From: Blastocatellia bacterium | GTDB taxonomy: Bacteria > Acidobacteriota > Blastocatellia > HR10 > J050 | Assembly (NCBI GenBank): GCA_026985075.1 | Contig: JALSQX010000056.1 | Location: 1 to 40,357, forward strand | Length of the DNA: 40,357 bases | Direction of reading: 5' to 3' | Shown here: piece by piece, positions 8,151-15,895 of the stretch | Layout: each line of letters starts with the position of its first letter | Position numbering within the stretch: position 1 is the stretch's first letter | Notes under the pieces: model-generated | What the model saw: only the letters and a program-made list of their open reading frames with translations | What the model was told of the DNA's origin: nothing | Databases searched by the model: none | Program-made: the position numbers and the translations under genes

Positions 8151-8492
8151 ATGAAGAAGATCGAAGCGATCATTCAACCGTTCATGCTGGTCAAGGTGAC
8201 TCGAGCCCTGCAGGACCATGAGCGCGTCAGTGGCATGACAGCCACCGACGCGCGTGGGTTCGGCCGGCAGCGCGCGGCCAACGCCAAAGACGTGATCAGC
8301 GAAGGCATGATCCAGTTGGCGAGAAAGATCAAAATCGAAGTGGTAGTTTCCGATGATCTCGTGGATGAAGTGGTCGAGATCATCAAAACGCACGCGCACA
8401 CTGGCAACGTGGGTGACGGCAAGATCTTCGTCACCGATGTTGAGCGGGCCATCCGGATCAGAGACTTTGCTGAAGGGGAGATCGCCGTATGA
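8151..8492 (+). CDS. PII-like signalling protein of the metal-efflux group (PII-NG type)
   Basis: 113 residues with the ferredoxin-like PII fold: M-K-K-I-E-A-I-I-Q-P-F-M-L at the N-terminus, G-F-G-R-Q at the base of the T-loop, and T-G-N-V-G-D-G-K-I-F-V, the nucleotide-binding PII signature. The T-loop has canonical length, but aligning G-F-G-R-Q and K-I-K-I-E puts Asp where uridylylated PII proteins have Tyr51, so UTase control is unlikely. PII relatives located next to CusABC/CzcCBA pumps are a known group (PII-NG). Binding of a nucleotide or metal to tune the pump is the usual proposal. The ATG at 8151 is preceded by AAGGAGG 4 bases away. The gene starts 56 bases after the pump gene and ends the operon. 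Confidence 0.85.
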   Translation: MKKIEAIIQPFMLVKVTRALQDHERVSGMTATDARGFGRQRAANAKDVISEGMIQLARKIKIEVVVSDDLVDEVVEIIKTHAHTGNVGDGKIFVTDVERAIRIRDFAEGEIAV

Positions 8493-8494
8493 GA

Positions 8495-8514
8495 GATGCC
8501 TGCTCCCAGGCGTC
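8495..8514. terminator. Hairpin between convergent efflux operon and DUF302 gene
   Basis: GATGCCTG-CTCC-CAGGCGTC forms an 8-bp stem (one T-G pair) with a 4-base loop, starting 3 bases after the PII-like stop codon and lying before the end of the convergent DUF302 gene. There is no T-run, so intrinsic termination is only a guess. Confidence 0.35.
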
Positions 8515-8549
8515 CCGGGAATCCTCTCGCCTGCCGAACGGCGGGAGCG

Positions 8550-8948
8550 TTACCGGAGCGTTTCGAGGACGTGGCGAAGGCGCGCCTCGGCCTCCCGCGC
8601 TCCCAGATGAAGCTCCTCGTCATGCCTGGTCGCCAACAGTTCCTCGGACCGCAGAATGCCGACTTCTACACCGGATTCGGTTTCGCTGATCACCACACTG
8701 CGAGGACGCATCATCCCAGACGTTCCCTCGGTGCTCAACGCCCGGTGGGCGAGTTGCGGATGACAGACGCCGAGAACGACATAAGCACGAGAGCCAAGGC
8801 CAGAAGCGACTTCCGGGGAAGTTTCTCCTCCAAACTTCATGAACACACCAAACCCTTCCGCCTCGAGCGCACCGGTCACTCGCTCAATAGCTTCCTGAAA
8901 GCCGACGTCGGGGAGTTCCCGACGGTATTCATAATTTGCATCATCCAT
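8550..8948 (-). CDS. DUF302 domain protein
   Basis: 132 residues, essentially one DUF302 domain. The opening Y-E-Y-R-R-E-L-P-D-V-G-F-Q-E-A-I-E-R-V-T-G-A-L-E-A-E-G-F-type helix leads into a strand, then the hallmark V-L-G-V-C-H-P-Q-L-A-H-R-A-L (family form: G-A-C-N-P-x-L-A-x-x-A-L) and the P-R-S-V-V-I-S-E segment. The Cys and His residues of that motif are retained. No signal peptide is visible, so it is probably cytoplasmic. The biochemical role of DUF302 is unsettled; members commonly sit near metal or sulfur/redox genes, as here. The ATG at 8948 is chosen over the adjacent in-frame GTG at 8951; neither has a clear Shine-Dalgarno. It converges on the efflux operon and follows the Met-rich gene after 285 bases with no visible gene. 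Confidence 0.75.
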   Translation of the reverse strand: MDDANYEYRRELPDVGFQEAIERVTGALEAEGFGVFMKFGGETSPEVASGLGSRAYVVLGVCHPQLAHRALSTEGTSGMMRPRSVVISETESGVEVGILRSEELLATRHDEELHLGAREAEARLRHVLETLR

Positions 8949-9233
8949 CACTCAACACTCGATATCATTCGGCGCCGGTCACCAACAGGGCGGCGCGGCC
9001 ATATCCCCGGTGGCAGAAGGCCGGTCAAGCCAACACGACCATCGGTTCCTCTACGAGTTCTCATACTCGCCGAATTGAATGCTAGACCGAATATGGGCGG
9101 GAGGCAAGGGAGAATCGTCACAGAGGAAGCATCACGCTGATGGGCTGCCGTGGCGGATGTGACCAACGGACTGAGCCTCTATTCACTGCCGCCCGTTGCC
9201 CATCACATCCCGCCACCAGGCGCCACCGCGAGT

Positions 9234-9710
9234 TCACTTGTTGTCATTCTGGCGGTCGCTCTTCTCTTTCCCCTTCATCATCTGCATCATCTCCTTCATC
9301 ATCGGGCACATGGATGGGGAGGCGGCTCCCTTCTCCATCCTCAAGTGGTCCATCATGTGACGCATCATGTCCATCTGCATCATCATCATCTGCTGGCGCA
9401 TCTTCCGTCGCTGCGTCACCAACTCATTGATGACGTCGGCTATGGCATCGACTTTCTTCTTGCCCCGCGCAGCATTCATGACGGCCACTTTCTCATCCAG
9501 GCGACTGTCCATGGCTTTCATCCGGGACATCATCTCCCGCTGCTTATTCATCATCATCCGGCATTGCTCCATCATGGGCTGATGCTTCATCCCGGGTTGT
9601 TGCTCATTGACCTGCTCCTGCCGCAGCGATGAAGGGGTATGCGGCTGAGCGAATAACCCCGCCGGAATGACGAATGCGATCAAGATCGTCCAAAGCGATT
9701 TCATCTTCAT
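9234..9710 (-). CDS. Met-rich periplasmic protein, probable metal binder
   Basis: 158 residues. A signal peptide (M-K-M-K-S-L-W-T-I-L-I-A-F-V-I-P-A-G-L-F-A-Q, about 1-22) precedes a mature helical protein with 29 Met in roughly 136 residues. Clusters include M-M-E-Q-C-R-M-M-M, Q-Q-M-M-M-M-Q-M-D-M-M-R-H-M-M and C-P-M-M-K-E-M-M-Q-M-M, with two Cys. The Met and Q/K/R/E pattern suggests long amphipathic helices, like Met-rich Cu(I)/Ag(I)-binding periplasmic proteins. I do not assign it to a named family. GGAGGAGGTG lies directly upstream, so ATG 9710 (spacing 5) or the in-frame ATG 9704 (spacing 8) may start it. It is 114 bases downstream of the PQQ-propeller gene on the same strand and could be read from that gene's sigma-54 promoter. 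Confidence 0.75.
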   Translation of the reverse strand: MKMKSLWTILIAFVIPAGLFAQPHTPSSLRQEQVNEQQPGMKHQPMMEQCRMMMNKQREMMSRMKAMDSRLDEKVAVMNAARGKKKVDAIADVINELVTQRRKMRQQMMMMQMDMMRHMMDHLRMEKGAASPSMCPMMKEMMQMMKGKEKSDRQNDNK

Positions 9711-9824
9711 CACCTCCTCCGTATTTTGTTGAGTGAGAATGAGACTGGACAGGATCGGCTCGGCCAGCCTCAATGAACATCGACCGATCGATGGTCGCGC
9801 GCTCTCTGAGGGAGTGGAACTCGT

Positions 9825-10595
9825 TCAGTAGATCTGACGGAAGTGACCGTCAGGATAGATCTCATAGAGCTCCACCTCCCGCATCCCATGCTCTCGATGA
9901 CCATGACCATGCTCCATGAGCGTCACGCTCGCGTAGATCACCCAGGGATACCCAGGTGCGTTGAGGCGAACGATGGGTTCAGAAATCACCGAGGCGTCGA
10001 ATATCACCGTCCAGGCTAGAAGCGGCTGCGTTTGGGCGTCGCGAAGGGCAAACAGCGTCGCGCCCATGGGTTGGTCGGGCCCCGGGCCCATATCTCCAGA
10101 TTCGCCAACGAATCCGGCGGTGAAATAGATGGTTCCATCCGGAGCGAGCACCGGTGCCGAAGCCATCGTGCCGTGAAATGCGAACGTCCACTTCAACTGT
10201 CCATTCTTCACGGCGAACAGCACTCCCCGGTCCATCTCATCGTCGCCGGGACCGGACCCCGGATCATGATCATCGACACCGAACGCCGTCGCCGTCAAAT
10301 AGACCGTACCATCACCTGCCACACTCGGCGCCGAAACCGCCCCGAAGCCTTCGATGTCGAAACGCCAACGTACTCCTCCTGCAGGGTCGATGGCCAGAAG
10401 CCTCGACGCGTCGACGCCATCGTGTCCAGGTCCCGGTCCCATCATCCCGCTATGAACGATCACGTAGACGAGCCCATCGGGACCAATAGCGAGGTTGCGC
10501 TGATCTCCTCCTCTCATCCCGTGGCCGTATGTCAATCCGATGAACCCAAAGATGATAGCGGAAGTAGCGATAAAACTCAGCCCGTATCTTTTCAT
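9825..10595 (-). CDS. Secreted PQQ-like beta-propeller protein, His/Met-rich
   Basis: 256 residues. A signal peptide spans about 1-24 (F-I-A-T-S-A-I-I-F-G-F-I-G-L-T-Y-G). Four to five propeller blades of the PQQ/YncE type follow, marked by repeats such as D-G-L-V-Y-V, D-G-T-V-Y-L-T-A and D-G-T-I-Y-F-T-A, each after A-P-S/A-P-V-L-A turns. Acidic Gly-rich loops (G-P-G-P-G-H-D, D-P-G-S-G-P-G-D-D) are inserted, and the last blade carries H-G-H-G-H-R-E-H-G-M, a possible metal site. No enzymatic residues are recognisable, and fewer blades than a quinoprotein dehydrogenase argue against a dehydrogenase. The ATG has AGGAGG upstream with 8-base spacing. A full-consensus sigma-54 promoter lies 44-60 bases upstream. 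Together with the Met-rich and DUF302 genes it forms a probable metal-responsive module beside the efflux operon. Confidence 0.75.
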   Translation of the reverse strand: MKRYGLSFIATSAIIFGFIGLTYGHGMRGGDQRNLAIGPDGLVYVIVHSGMMGPGPGHDGVDASRLLAIDPAGGVRWRFDIEGFGAVSAPSVAGDGTVYLTATAFGVDDHDPGSGPGDDEMDRGVLFAVKNGQLKWTFAFHGTMASAPVLAPDGTIYFTAGFVGESGDMGPGPDQPMGATLFALRDAQTQPLLAWTVIFDASVISEPIVRLNAPGYPWVIYASVTLMEHGHGHREHGMREVELYEIYPDGHFRQIY

Positions 10596-10638
10596 CGTTT
10601 CTCATCCTCCTCATCCATGATTCATACGGGATGAGAAA

Positions 10639-10655
10639 TGCAACTCTCGTGCCAA
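10639..10655 (-). promoter_or_regulatory. Full-consensus sigma-54 promoter of the PQQ-propeller gene
   Basis: The minus strand reads TTGGCACGAGAGTTGCA, fitting YTGGCACGRNNNTTGCW at every defined position, with the required GG-N10-GC spacing (GG at 10653-10652, GC at 10641-10640). The expected start near 10628 gives a leader of about 33 bases that includes the Shine-Dalgarno. Transcription from such a promoter requires RpoN and an AAA+ activator. Confidence 0.8.
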
Positions 10656-10753
10656 GATGACGACATCGAGAGAATGGGCTCATCTTCACAGAATTCAAGC
10701 TATTACGAGACGTGAGTGAAGTTTGGCACGAGCATCCCGTGGATCAACCAACG

Positions 10754-10787
10754 TGTCATTTCGCCCACCCGTGTGGGATTTGCGACA
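10754..10787. promoter_or_regulatory. Candidate upstream activator site for the sigma-54 promoter
   Basis: Imperfect inverted repeat with TGTC/GACA ends (10754-10757, 10784-10787) and CCCAC/GTGGG inner arms (10764-10777), about 100-130 bp upstream of the -24 element, a typical enhancer distance. On the minus strand it contains TGTCGCAAA (10787-10779), a nonamer that recurs upstream of the cpaF sigma-54-like promoter at nearly the same distance. The inner arms may alternatively act as a weak hairpin after the glycosyltransferase gene. Confidence 0.35.
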
Positions 10788-10832
10788 GCTCGGAGATCAA
10801 TCGCGTCCAAGCGAAAGTGCAGTCACTCCACC

Positions 10833-11999
10833 TCAACGGTCTTCCAGAACCCGCTCATAGACGCGCACAACCTCCCGGGCTGCTCGCTCCCAGGAGAATT
10901 GTCGGGCGCGCTGGCGCCCGCGCTCGATGAGTCTCCGACGGGTGGAGTCATCGGTGATGACGTGGTGGATGGCGCGAGCGATGCTCCCCGGATCATAGGG
11001 ATCAACGAGCACGGCGGCATCACCAGCAACTTCGGGCATGGCTGAGCAGTTCGAGGTGATCACCGGACAGCCGCACGCCATGGCCTCCAGGATGGGGAGC
11101 CCGAAGCCCTCATGAAATGAGGGGAATACCAACACATCGGCCGCAGAGTAGATCTGGATCAACTCTTCAGTCGAGACCACTCCTTTGAACTCCACGTGGG
11201 ACTCCAACCCCAACTCCCTCATCCGACGTTGCACGGCCTCATATCCCCAGCCACGCGGGCCCACGTGCACCAAGCGATGTGGCAGGCCCTGGGCTTTGAC
11301 CCCGGCGAAGGCTTCCAGAACGCCGATGAGATTCTTCTTGGGGATGATGGCGCACACGGAGAGGATGAATGGTCGCTCGCTCCTCGGCCGCTCCCTGAAC
11401 TCCCAAGCCCGTCGCCGAAAAGGCTCAGCGAGACCATTATGAACGACGGCGATTTTCTCCGGCGGAATCCGATAGGCCTTGATGATCTCACGCCGAGATG
11501 ATGTTGAGACGGTGACGACCGCATCCACGCGATGGAGAAGGCGACGGTATTTCCAGATCGCGCGGCGCGGCAACGGCTCATGCCACTCCGGCGGCAACGT
11601 CGCCCAGGCGCAACCGTGAATGGTCACCACGGTCCGGGCGCGGCCGGGACACCACCAGTACAGCTCCCATTCGGTCATGAAGTGGAGGAGCGAAAAGCCA
11701 TATCGTCGGAGATAGCCGGGAGCGCGGAACCGGCCTGTACTTCCCCTGACGAGGCGAGAGGGCAACGTGATCTTCTGACCAGGAGAGGGGACATCAGACG
11801 ATCGAGCGCAGATGACGTGCAGATCTTCAAGGCGAGGAGCGAGCGCTTCGATGAGATTCCGCGTATAGACGCCCACGCCGGTCAAGTCCTGAAGCGCTCG
11901 GGTGGCGACGAGTCCGATCCTCCGTCCGCGGAGAGAGAACGGTGACCGTTCGCCCTCCCCACCTGACAGTCCCGCGTCGCTGTCTCGATGCTCGCTCAT
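10833..11999 (-). CDS. GT4-family glycosyltransferase
   Basis: 388 residues with a GT-B fold. The N-terminal domain includes the acceptor-side loop D-L-T-G-V-G-V-Y-T-R-N-L (about 38-49) and T-I-H-G-C-A-W (126-132). The C-terminal nucleotide-sugar domain includes S-V-C-A-I-I-P-K-K-N-L (214-224) and the retaining E-x7-E motif E297-G-F-G-L-P-I-L-E305, followed by A-M-A-C-G-C-P-V-I. It should transfer a sugar from a nucleotide donor to a glycan or lipid acceptor in the cytoplasm; donor and acceptor are unknown. The first 25 residues are polar and probably disordered. Its ATG overlaps the stop of the upstream phosphatase-superfamily gene (ATGA), so translation is probably coupled. It is the last gene of a four-gene minus-strand run that begins with a sulfotransferase. 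Confidence 0.9.
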   Translation of the reverse strand: MSEHRDSDAGLSGGEGERSPFSLRGRRIGLVATRALQDLTGVGVYTRNLIEALAPRLEDLHVICARSSDVPSPGQKITLPSRLVRGSTGRFRAPGYLRRYGFSLLHFMTEWELYWWCPGRARTVVTIHGCAWATLPPEWHEPLPRRAIWKYRRLLHRVDAVVTVSTSSRREIIKAYRIPPEKIAVVHNGLAEPFRRRAWEFRERPRSERPFILSVCAIIPKKNLIGVLEAFAGVKAQGLPHRLVHVGPRGWGYEAVQRRMRELGLESHVEFKGVVSTEELIQIYSAADVLVFPSFHEGFGLPILEAMACGCPVITSNCSAMPEVAGDAAVLVDPYDPGSIARAIHHVITDDSTRRRLIERGRQRARQFSWERAAREVVRVYERVLEDR

Positions 12000-13624
12000 T
12001 CGATGTAACCGAGATGTCTGAGTCGGGATAACAGTTCGGCTTCCTCGGCGTCGTACCCGCCCGGCATCGTCGGTCCCGAAGGTAACGGCTCGCTCCGCTT
12101 GATCACCGGATGAGCCCTGACAAACTCCGGCCGGAAGGCGTCAAGGAGAACCTCGCCATCCATGTAATCGGGCACGGGCAAGCCCATCACGTAGAGCATG
12201 GTCGGCGCCACATCTTCGATGCGCGCCGATTCCAATTGATGGGCGCGCCGGACGCCCGGACCAGCCAGTATGAAGAGACCATCGACGCGATGTGTTCCCG
12301 ACCAGGCCCATCTCTCCTCCCGACGAGAAATCACCCGTTCGCTCCGACCGCCGGTCAGATAGACGCCCGGCGCGGCGCTGACGATGAGGTCATCCGCACC
12401 TTCGACCTGAGGGCCATGATAAAGCTCTTCGCGACGATAGACCCGCTGAATCAGCGGTCGATGCGTGACGGGATCTTTGAGGGCCATGAGTCCATCGATG
12501 ATGCGCTGGCGAAGGGATTCGTATTCCCGTCCCGGTTGGACGATACCCTGCGGCTCGCGCCCCCGGAGATTGAGGCGAATGGACTGATTCGGCATGGAGG
12601 CGAAAAAGGCTCTCGTCCGAGACCAATCAATATGCGCATACGGCGTCAACGGGGTTTGTGGGAGGGCGCGCTTCAACGAGGCCGGTAACCATCGCTTCAG
12701 CATCGTTCCCACTCCCAACTTGTAAGCGAGCGCTTCCATCCATTCTCTGTGCGAGCGCGACTCCGGTGCTTCACGCCACGTCAATAATCCCCACTCCACG
12801 AGGAGTTCTTCTATGTGAATGCGCCGATCGAGCGATCCGAATCCATGATCCGAATACACGAGGACATACCCGTCTGACGCCACGCGCGATATCAAGGCAT
12901 CCAGGCTCCGATCCAGTTGTCGATAGTATCGAAAGATGGCCTGCGCGTCGGTGACCGAGGCGCCCGCTTCATCGAGGAAGCGCCAGAAGTAGTGCTGCAG
13001 ACGGTCCAATCCGTCATAAACGATCTGCAGCACATCGACATCGAACGTCCGCGCCAATCGCATGGCGAGCTCCGTCTGTCGCTCCGTCGTCCGCGCCAGA
13101 TCGCGCAAGAAAGCGCGCCGACGCCCGTGATGGAGATTCTTTTCGTCGAGTCGAAGCCCGGCACCAGACAGGGAAGATCCCACGGCCCCGGCGCGTTCTG
13201 GCGGATGGAAGAAATCAGTGGCATAGCTCGGCGTGAGCATGCCCGAGAGCAAGAACCCGTTGACTGGAAACGGTGGATAAGTGAGGGGGAAATTCACCAC
13301 ACCGACTTTGAATCCCTCTCGACCGAGCCGCAGCCAGATCGGTTCCACCCGCCAATCCCCCGAGCGCACGGGCTGGACGCGATAGCGCTCCCGGCCTTTG
13401 GTGAAATCAAAGACGCCGTGTTTCCCCGGATTGACGCCGGTCACCGAGGAGACCCACGCCGGGGGCGTCAGTGGTGGAATCGTGCTTCGTAAGACGGCCC
13501 GGACTCCTCTCCCGATGAGCGCGCGAAACGCAGGTAGCGCCCCTTCATTCATCCACGGCCGGAGGAGCTCAAATGTCGCCCCATCCAGGCCGATGACCAG
13601 GAGACGTCTTCGCTGTTCAGTCAC
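11996..13624 (-). CDS. Alkaline-phosphatase-superfamily phosphodiesterase/phosphatase
   Basis: 542 residues of the type I phosphodiesterase/nucleotide pyrophosphatase group. The metal and nucleophile motif is I-G-L-D14-G-A-T17-F, with Thr17 as the likely nucleophile. Further metal-site elements are D204-G-L-D207-R-L-Q-H211, S-D259-H260-G and a late G-T-H. No signal peptide or TM is seen, so the enzyme appears cytoplasmic, unlike most family members. The C-terminus ends in a short charged tail (L-R-H-L-G-Y-I-E) that occurs in other bacterial members. The start is GTG at 13624 with GGAGG 3-4 bases upstream. It lies between a related paralogue (82 bases upstream) and the GT4 gene (4-base overlap). 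Hydrolysis of a phosphodiester or sulfate/phosphate ester linked to glycan assembly is inference. Confidence 0.85.
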   Translation of the reverse strand: MTEQRRRLLVIGLDGATFELLRPWMNEGALPAFRALIGRGVRAVLRSTIPPLTPPAWVSSVTGVNPGKHGVFDFTKGRERYRVQPVRSGDWRVEPIWLRLGREGFKVGVVNFPLTYPPFPVNGFLLSGMLTPSYATDFFHPPERAGAVGSSLSGAGLRLDEKNLHHGRRRAFLRDLARTTERQTELAMRLARTFDVDVLQIVYDGLDRLQHYFWRFLDEAGASVTDAQAIFRYYRQLDRSLDALISRVASDGYVLVYSDHGFGSLDRRIHIEELLVEWGLLTWREAPESRSHREWMEALAYKLGVGTMLKRWLPASLKRALPQTPLTPYAHIDWSRTRAFFASMPNQSIRLNLRGREPQGIVQPGREYESLRQRIIDGLMALKDPVTHRPLIQRVYRREELYHGPQVEGADDLIVSAAPGVYLTGGRSERVISRREERWAWSGTHRVDGLFILAGPGVRRAHQLESARIEDVAPTMLYVMGLPVPDYMDGEVLLDAFRPEFVRAHPVIKRSEPLPSGPTMPGGYDAEEAELLSRLRHLGYIE

Positions 13625-13706
13625 TCGCCTCCAGAACTCTCCTCGATGTCCCCGAGCCCAATCCCCGCACGGGAGATCAACGAGGTCTCCGGGATGTGAT
13701 CATGGA

Positions 13707-15089
13707 CTATGGGATGACCTTACCCTCCATATCCGGTGGGACGGGCACGCCCAAGCGATGCAAGATGGTCGGCGCGCAGTCCATCAGATGTATCCCGGCG
13801 AGATGAGTACCCGGTCGTTCCGCAGTGGGACTCATGATGAAGATGCCGTGCTGTGCATGATTAGCCTCATTGGGTCCCGCCTCATCTTCACATGCCCAAA
13901 CCGTCGCATGACCGACGCTCCCCACGGCCCGCCAGTGCAGGTCACCGAAATACACGATCACATCGGGCGATATGCCCCGGCACTGCTTATAAATCGTCTC
14001 GGGTTTGAATACCCGAGTGTTGATGGTCCGACCGTGAGGATCTTCGAGGGCGCGAAGTTTCTCGGCCAGCTCATCGCGAACCCGTTCATAATCGGATGGA
14101 TCGACGATGCCCCGCGGCTCGCGCCCTCTCACATTCAGGAACAGGCGCCCGTCATATCCGCCCTCGCCCCAGACCATCGTCTTCTCCCAATCGACCTCCA
14201 CGTTGTCGAACGCCGTCACCTGATGCGGCCGTTGCTTGAGCGTCAAATATCCTTCCCGAATGAGCCATTCGTTGATACAGATGCTGCCATCGAGTCTCTG
14301 AGCACCATGATCGGAGACGACGAGCACGGTCGTATGATCATCGATCAACGCCAGCGTCTCGCCAATCTGCGCATCGATGAAGACGTAATAGTCCTTCACC
14401 GCATGGACGAACGATGACCCCGGTCGATACCGGGGATGCTCAGGATCGAAGTCACTCCAGAATCCATGATGAAGTCGATCAACGCCGATCTCGACCATCA
14501 TGCAAAAATCCCACGCTCGCGTGCACATCAAATGCCGGAGCAGCGTGAAGCGCCTCTCGGCCATGTCATAGAGCTGCTGAAGAATGTGCTCTTTTCGCCG
14601 GGAGCGAAAGCCCTCCACATCGAACAGGTATCGCCCGACGACCCGCTCGACTTCTTGCTTCAACTCGGGCGGATAGGTATACGGGCAATCCGCATTGGGC
14701 GTCATGAAACAGGCCACCAGATCGCCATGGACCGGTCTGGGTGGATAACTCGGTGGCACGCCGATGAGAATCACTCGACGGCCCCAGCGTGAGAGAATAT
14801 CCCACACTGCTGGCTCGCGGAATGCACGCGAAGTGACCAGTCGCCGATGGCGATAAGAATAATCGGCCCGATCGCGGAAGCCATAGACGCCGAGCTGGCC
14901 GGGATCTTTGCTCGTCATCATCGACATCCAGGCCGGGCAGGTGATCGGTGGAATTGTGCTCTCCAATTCTCCATAGACGCCCGTCGCCATCAACTGGCGG
15001 AGATGGGGCAACTCTTCTGGCCACTCTCCAAACACCAGTTGTGGCGCGGCTCCATCCAGACCGATCACCAGGACGCGCTTTCTCTTCAT
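13707..15089 (-). CDS. Alkaline-phosphatase-superfamily protein, second paralogue, Ala at nucleophile position
   Basis: 460 residues, homologous along its length to the neighbouring 542-residue protein. Both share the opening V-L-V-I-G-L-D-G-A, T-I-P-P-x-T-x-P-A-W, the D-R-L-x-H block (here V-D205-R-L-H-H), V-S-D-H-G, the late L-N-V-R-G-R-E-P-x-G-I-V and P-T-I/M-L. Metal-binding Asp/His residues are present. The residue after the first metal motif, Thr17 in the neighbour, is Ala15 here (G-L-D-G-A-A-P), so the usual nucleophile is missing at that position. This may define a subfamily with another mechanism or a binding role. The ATG at 15089 follows an in-frame GTG at 15092; the Shine-Dalgarno is weak. 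It starts 25 bases after the sulfotransferase stop. Confidence 0.83.
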   Translation of the reverse strand: MKRKRVLVIGLDGAAPQLVFGEWPEELPHLRQLMATGVYGELESTIPPITCPAWMSMMTSKDPGQLGVYGFRDRADYSYRHRRLVTSRAFREPAVWDILSRWGRRVILIGVPPSYPPRPVHGDLVACFMTPNADCPYTYPPELKQEVERVVGRYLFDVEGFRSRRKEHILQQLYDMAERRFTLLRHLMCTRAWDFCMMVEIGVDRLHHGFWSDFDPEHPRYRPGSSFVHAVKDYYVFIDAQIGETLALIDDHTTVLVVSDHGAQRLDGSICINEWLIREGYLTLKQRPHQVTAFDNVEVDWEKTMVWGEGGYDGRLFLNVRGREPRGIVDPSDYERVRDELAEKLRALEDPHGRTINTRVFKPETIYKQCRGISPDVIVYFGDLHWRAVGSVGHATVWACEDEAGPNEANHAQHGIFIMSPTAERPGTHLAGIHLMDCAPTILHRLGVPVPPDMEGKVIP

Positions 15090-15114
15090 CACTCTCGCTC
15101 ACCGGGCGCCCCGG

Positions 15115-15687
15115 TCACCGCCGCTGGCGGTACAGGGCGGGATCGACCACGCTCAACATGTTTTCCACATCGAGAGCATGGCCCAGGAATTCGTTGACGC
15201 GCTTTACGTGCGGGAGAGGATCTCTCAACACTTCGTTATAGTCGACGTAAATGACGTCCATATTGGGGCGCTCATCGAGCCAGGCCTCAACCCGCCGAAG
15301 ATGCTGCCGAAACAACTCGGCCATTCGCTCATCGCTCACCGTATCGGTGGGCTTCCCTCTCCGGATGAGCATCTGCCGCTGTGAAGCCAGGATCTCCTCC
15401 ATCTTCCGACGCATGAAGATCACCTTGTAGTGATACGTGGGCGGCAGATAGAAAAGGAGCTGCGAAATGATCTTGACGACTTTGCCCCGAGCCTCTCCCA
15501 ACCAGGTGTTGTCTTCCTTCAATTTCTTCACGCGTTCGTATTCGTAATAGCCCTGAGGATTATCCTCATCGGGCGTCCGAATGTGATCGGTTAAAATGCT
15601 CATCCCTCCCGCTTCCAGCATCTTCATCATCATGGACGTGCCGGAACGGGGCAATCCCGAAACCACCGTGATCACTTCTCGATCCAT
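15115..15687 (-). CDS. Sulfotransferase-family protein
   Basis: 190 residues. The PAPS 5'-phosphosulfate loop is V-S-G-L-P-R-S-G-T-S-M-M-M-K-M-L (about 8-23), in the P-R-S-G-T-S form common in bacterial carbohydrate/lipid sulfotransferases. Later parts include an F-M-R-R segment (about 91-94) and V-I-Y-V-D-Y-N-E-V-L-R-D-P near 145-157. It should transfer sulfate from PAPS to a hydroxyl group; the substrate is unknown. At 190 residues it is at the short end for the family. GGGAGG precedes two tandem ATGs; 15687 (spacing 6) is preferred to 15690 (spacing 3). The long frame extending to 16170 runs into the protease gene and is rejected. First gene of the run with two phosphatase-superfamily genes and a glycosyltransferase. 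Confidence 0.83.
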   Translation of the reverse strand: MDREVITVVSGLPRSGTSMMMKMLEAGGMSILTDHIRTPDEDNPQGYYEYERVKKLKEDNTWLGEARGKVVKIISQLLFYLPPTYHYKVIFMRRKMEEILASQRQMLIRRGKPTDTVSDERMAELFRQHLRRVEAWLDERPNMDVIYVDYNEVLRDPLPHVKRVNEFLGHALDVENMLSVVDPALYRQRR

Positions 15688-15895
15688 CATCTCCCTCCCA
15701 ATGCGGTCTGCAACATGAAGTGGAATGCAGAGCGCGACCCAACAGCTCTCGCTGCCTGCACCGCGCGCACAATCATATCGATCCGTTTCCTTGAGTCCTC
15801 CCGCCTCGAACACTTCCCCATTGGCATCGTCATCCCTTATGTCACGTTGCGCCTCGCGCGCCGTTTGACGCTCCCGTTGCACGCCGCGCACGCCA

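Noticed and set aside
8489-8689. 66-codon frame overlapping the end of the PII-like gene (ATGA)
   Set aside because: It runs through the hairpin and antisense to the DUF302 gene; Arg/Pro/Ser-rich composition looks like a shadow.
10723-10732. TTGGCACGAG on the plus strand, an inverted copy of the -24 part at 10646-10655
   Set aside because: No TTGC at -12 (the sequence there is TCCCG) and no plus-strand gene follows; probably coincidence or part of a regulatory dyad.
15730-15747. Minus-strand GG-N10-GC match upstream of the sulfotransferase
   Set aside because: The -24 reads TTGGGTCG and the -12 CTGCA: four mismatches, so not distinguishable from chance.
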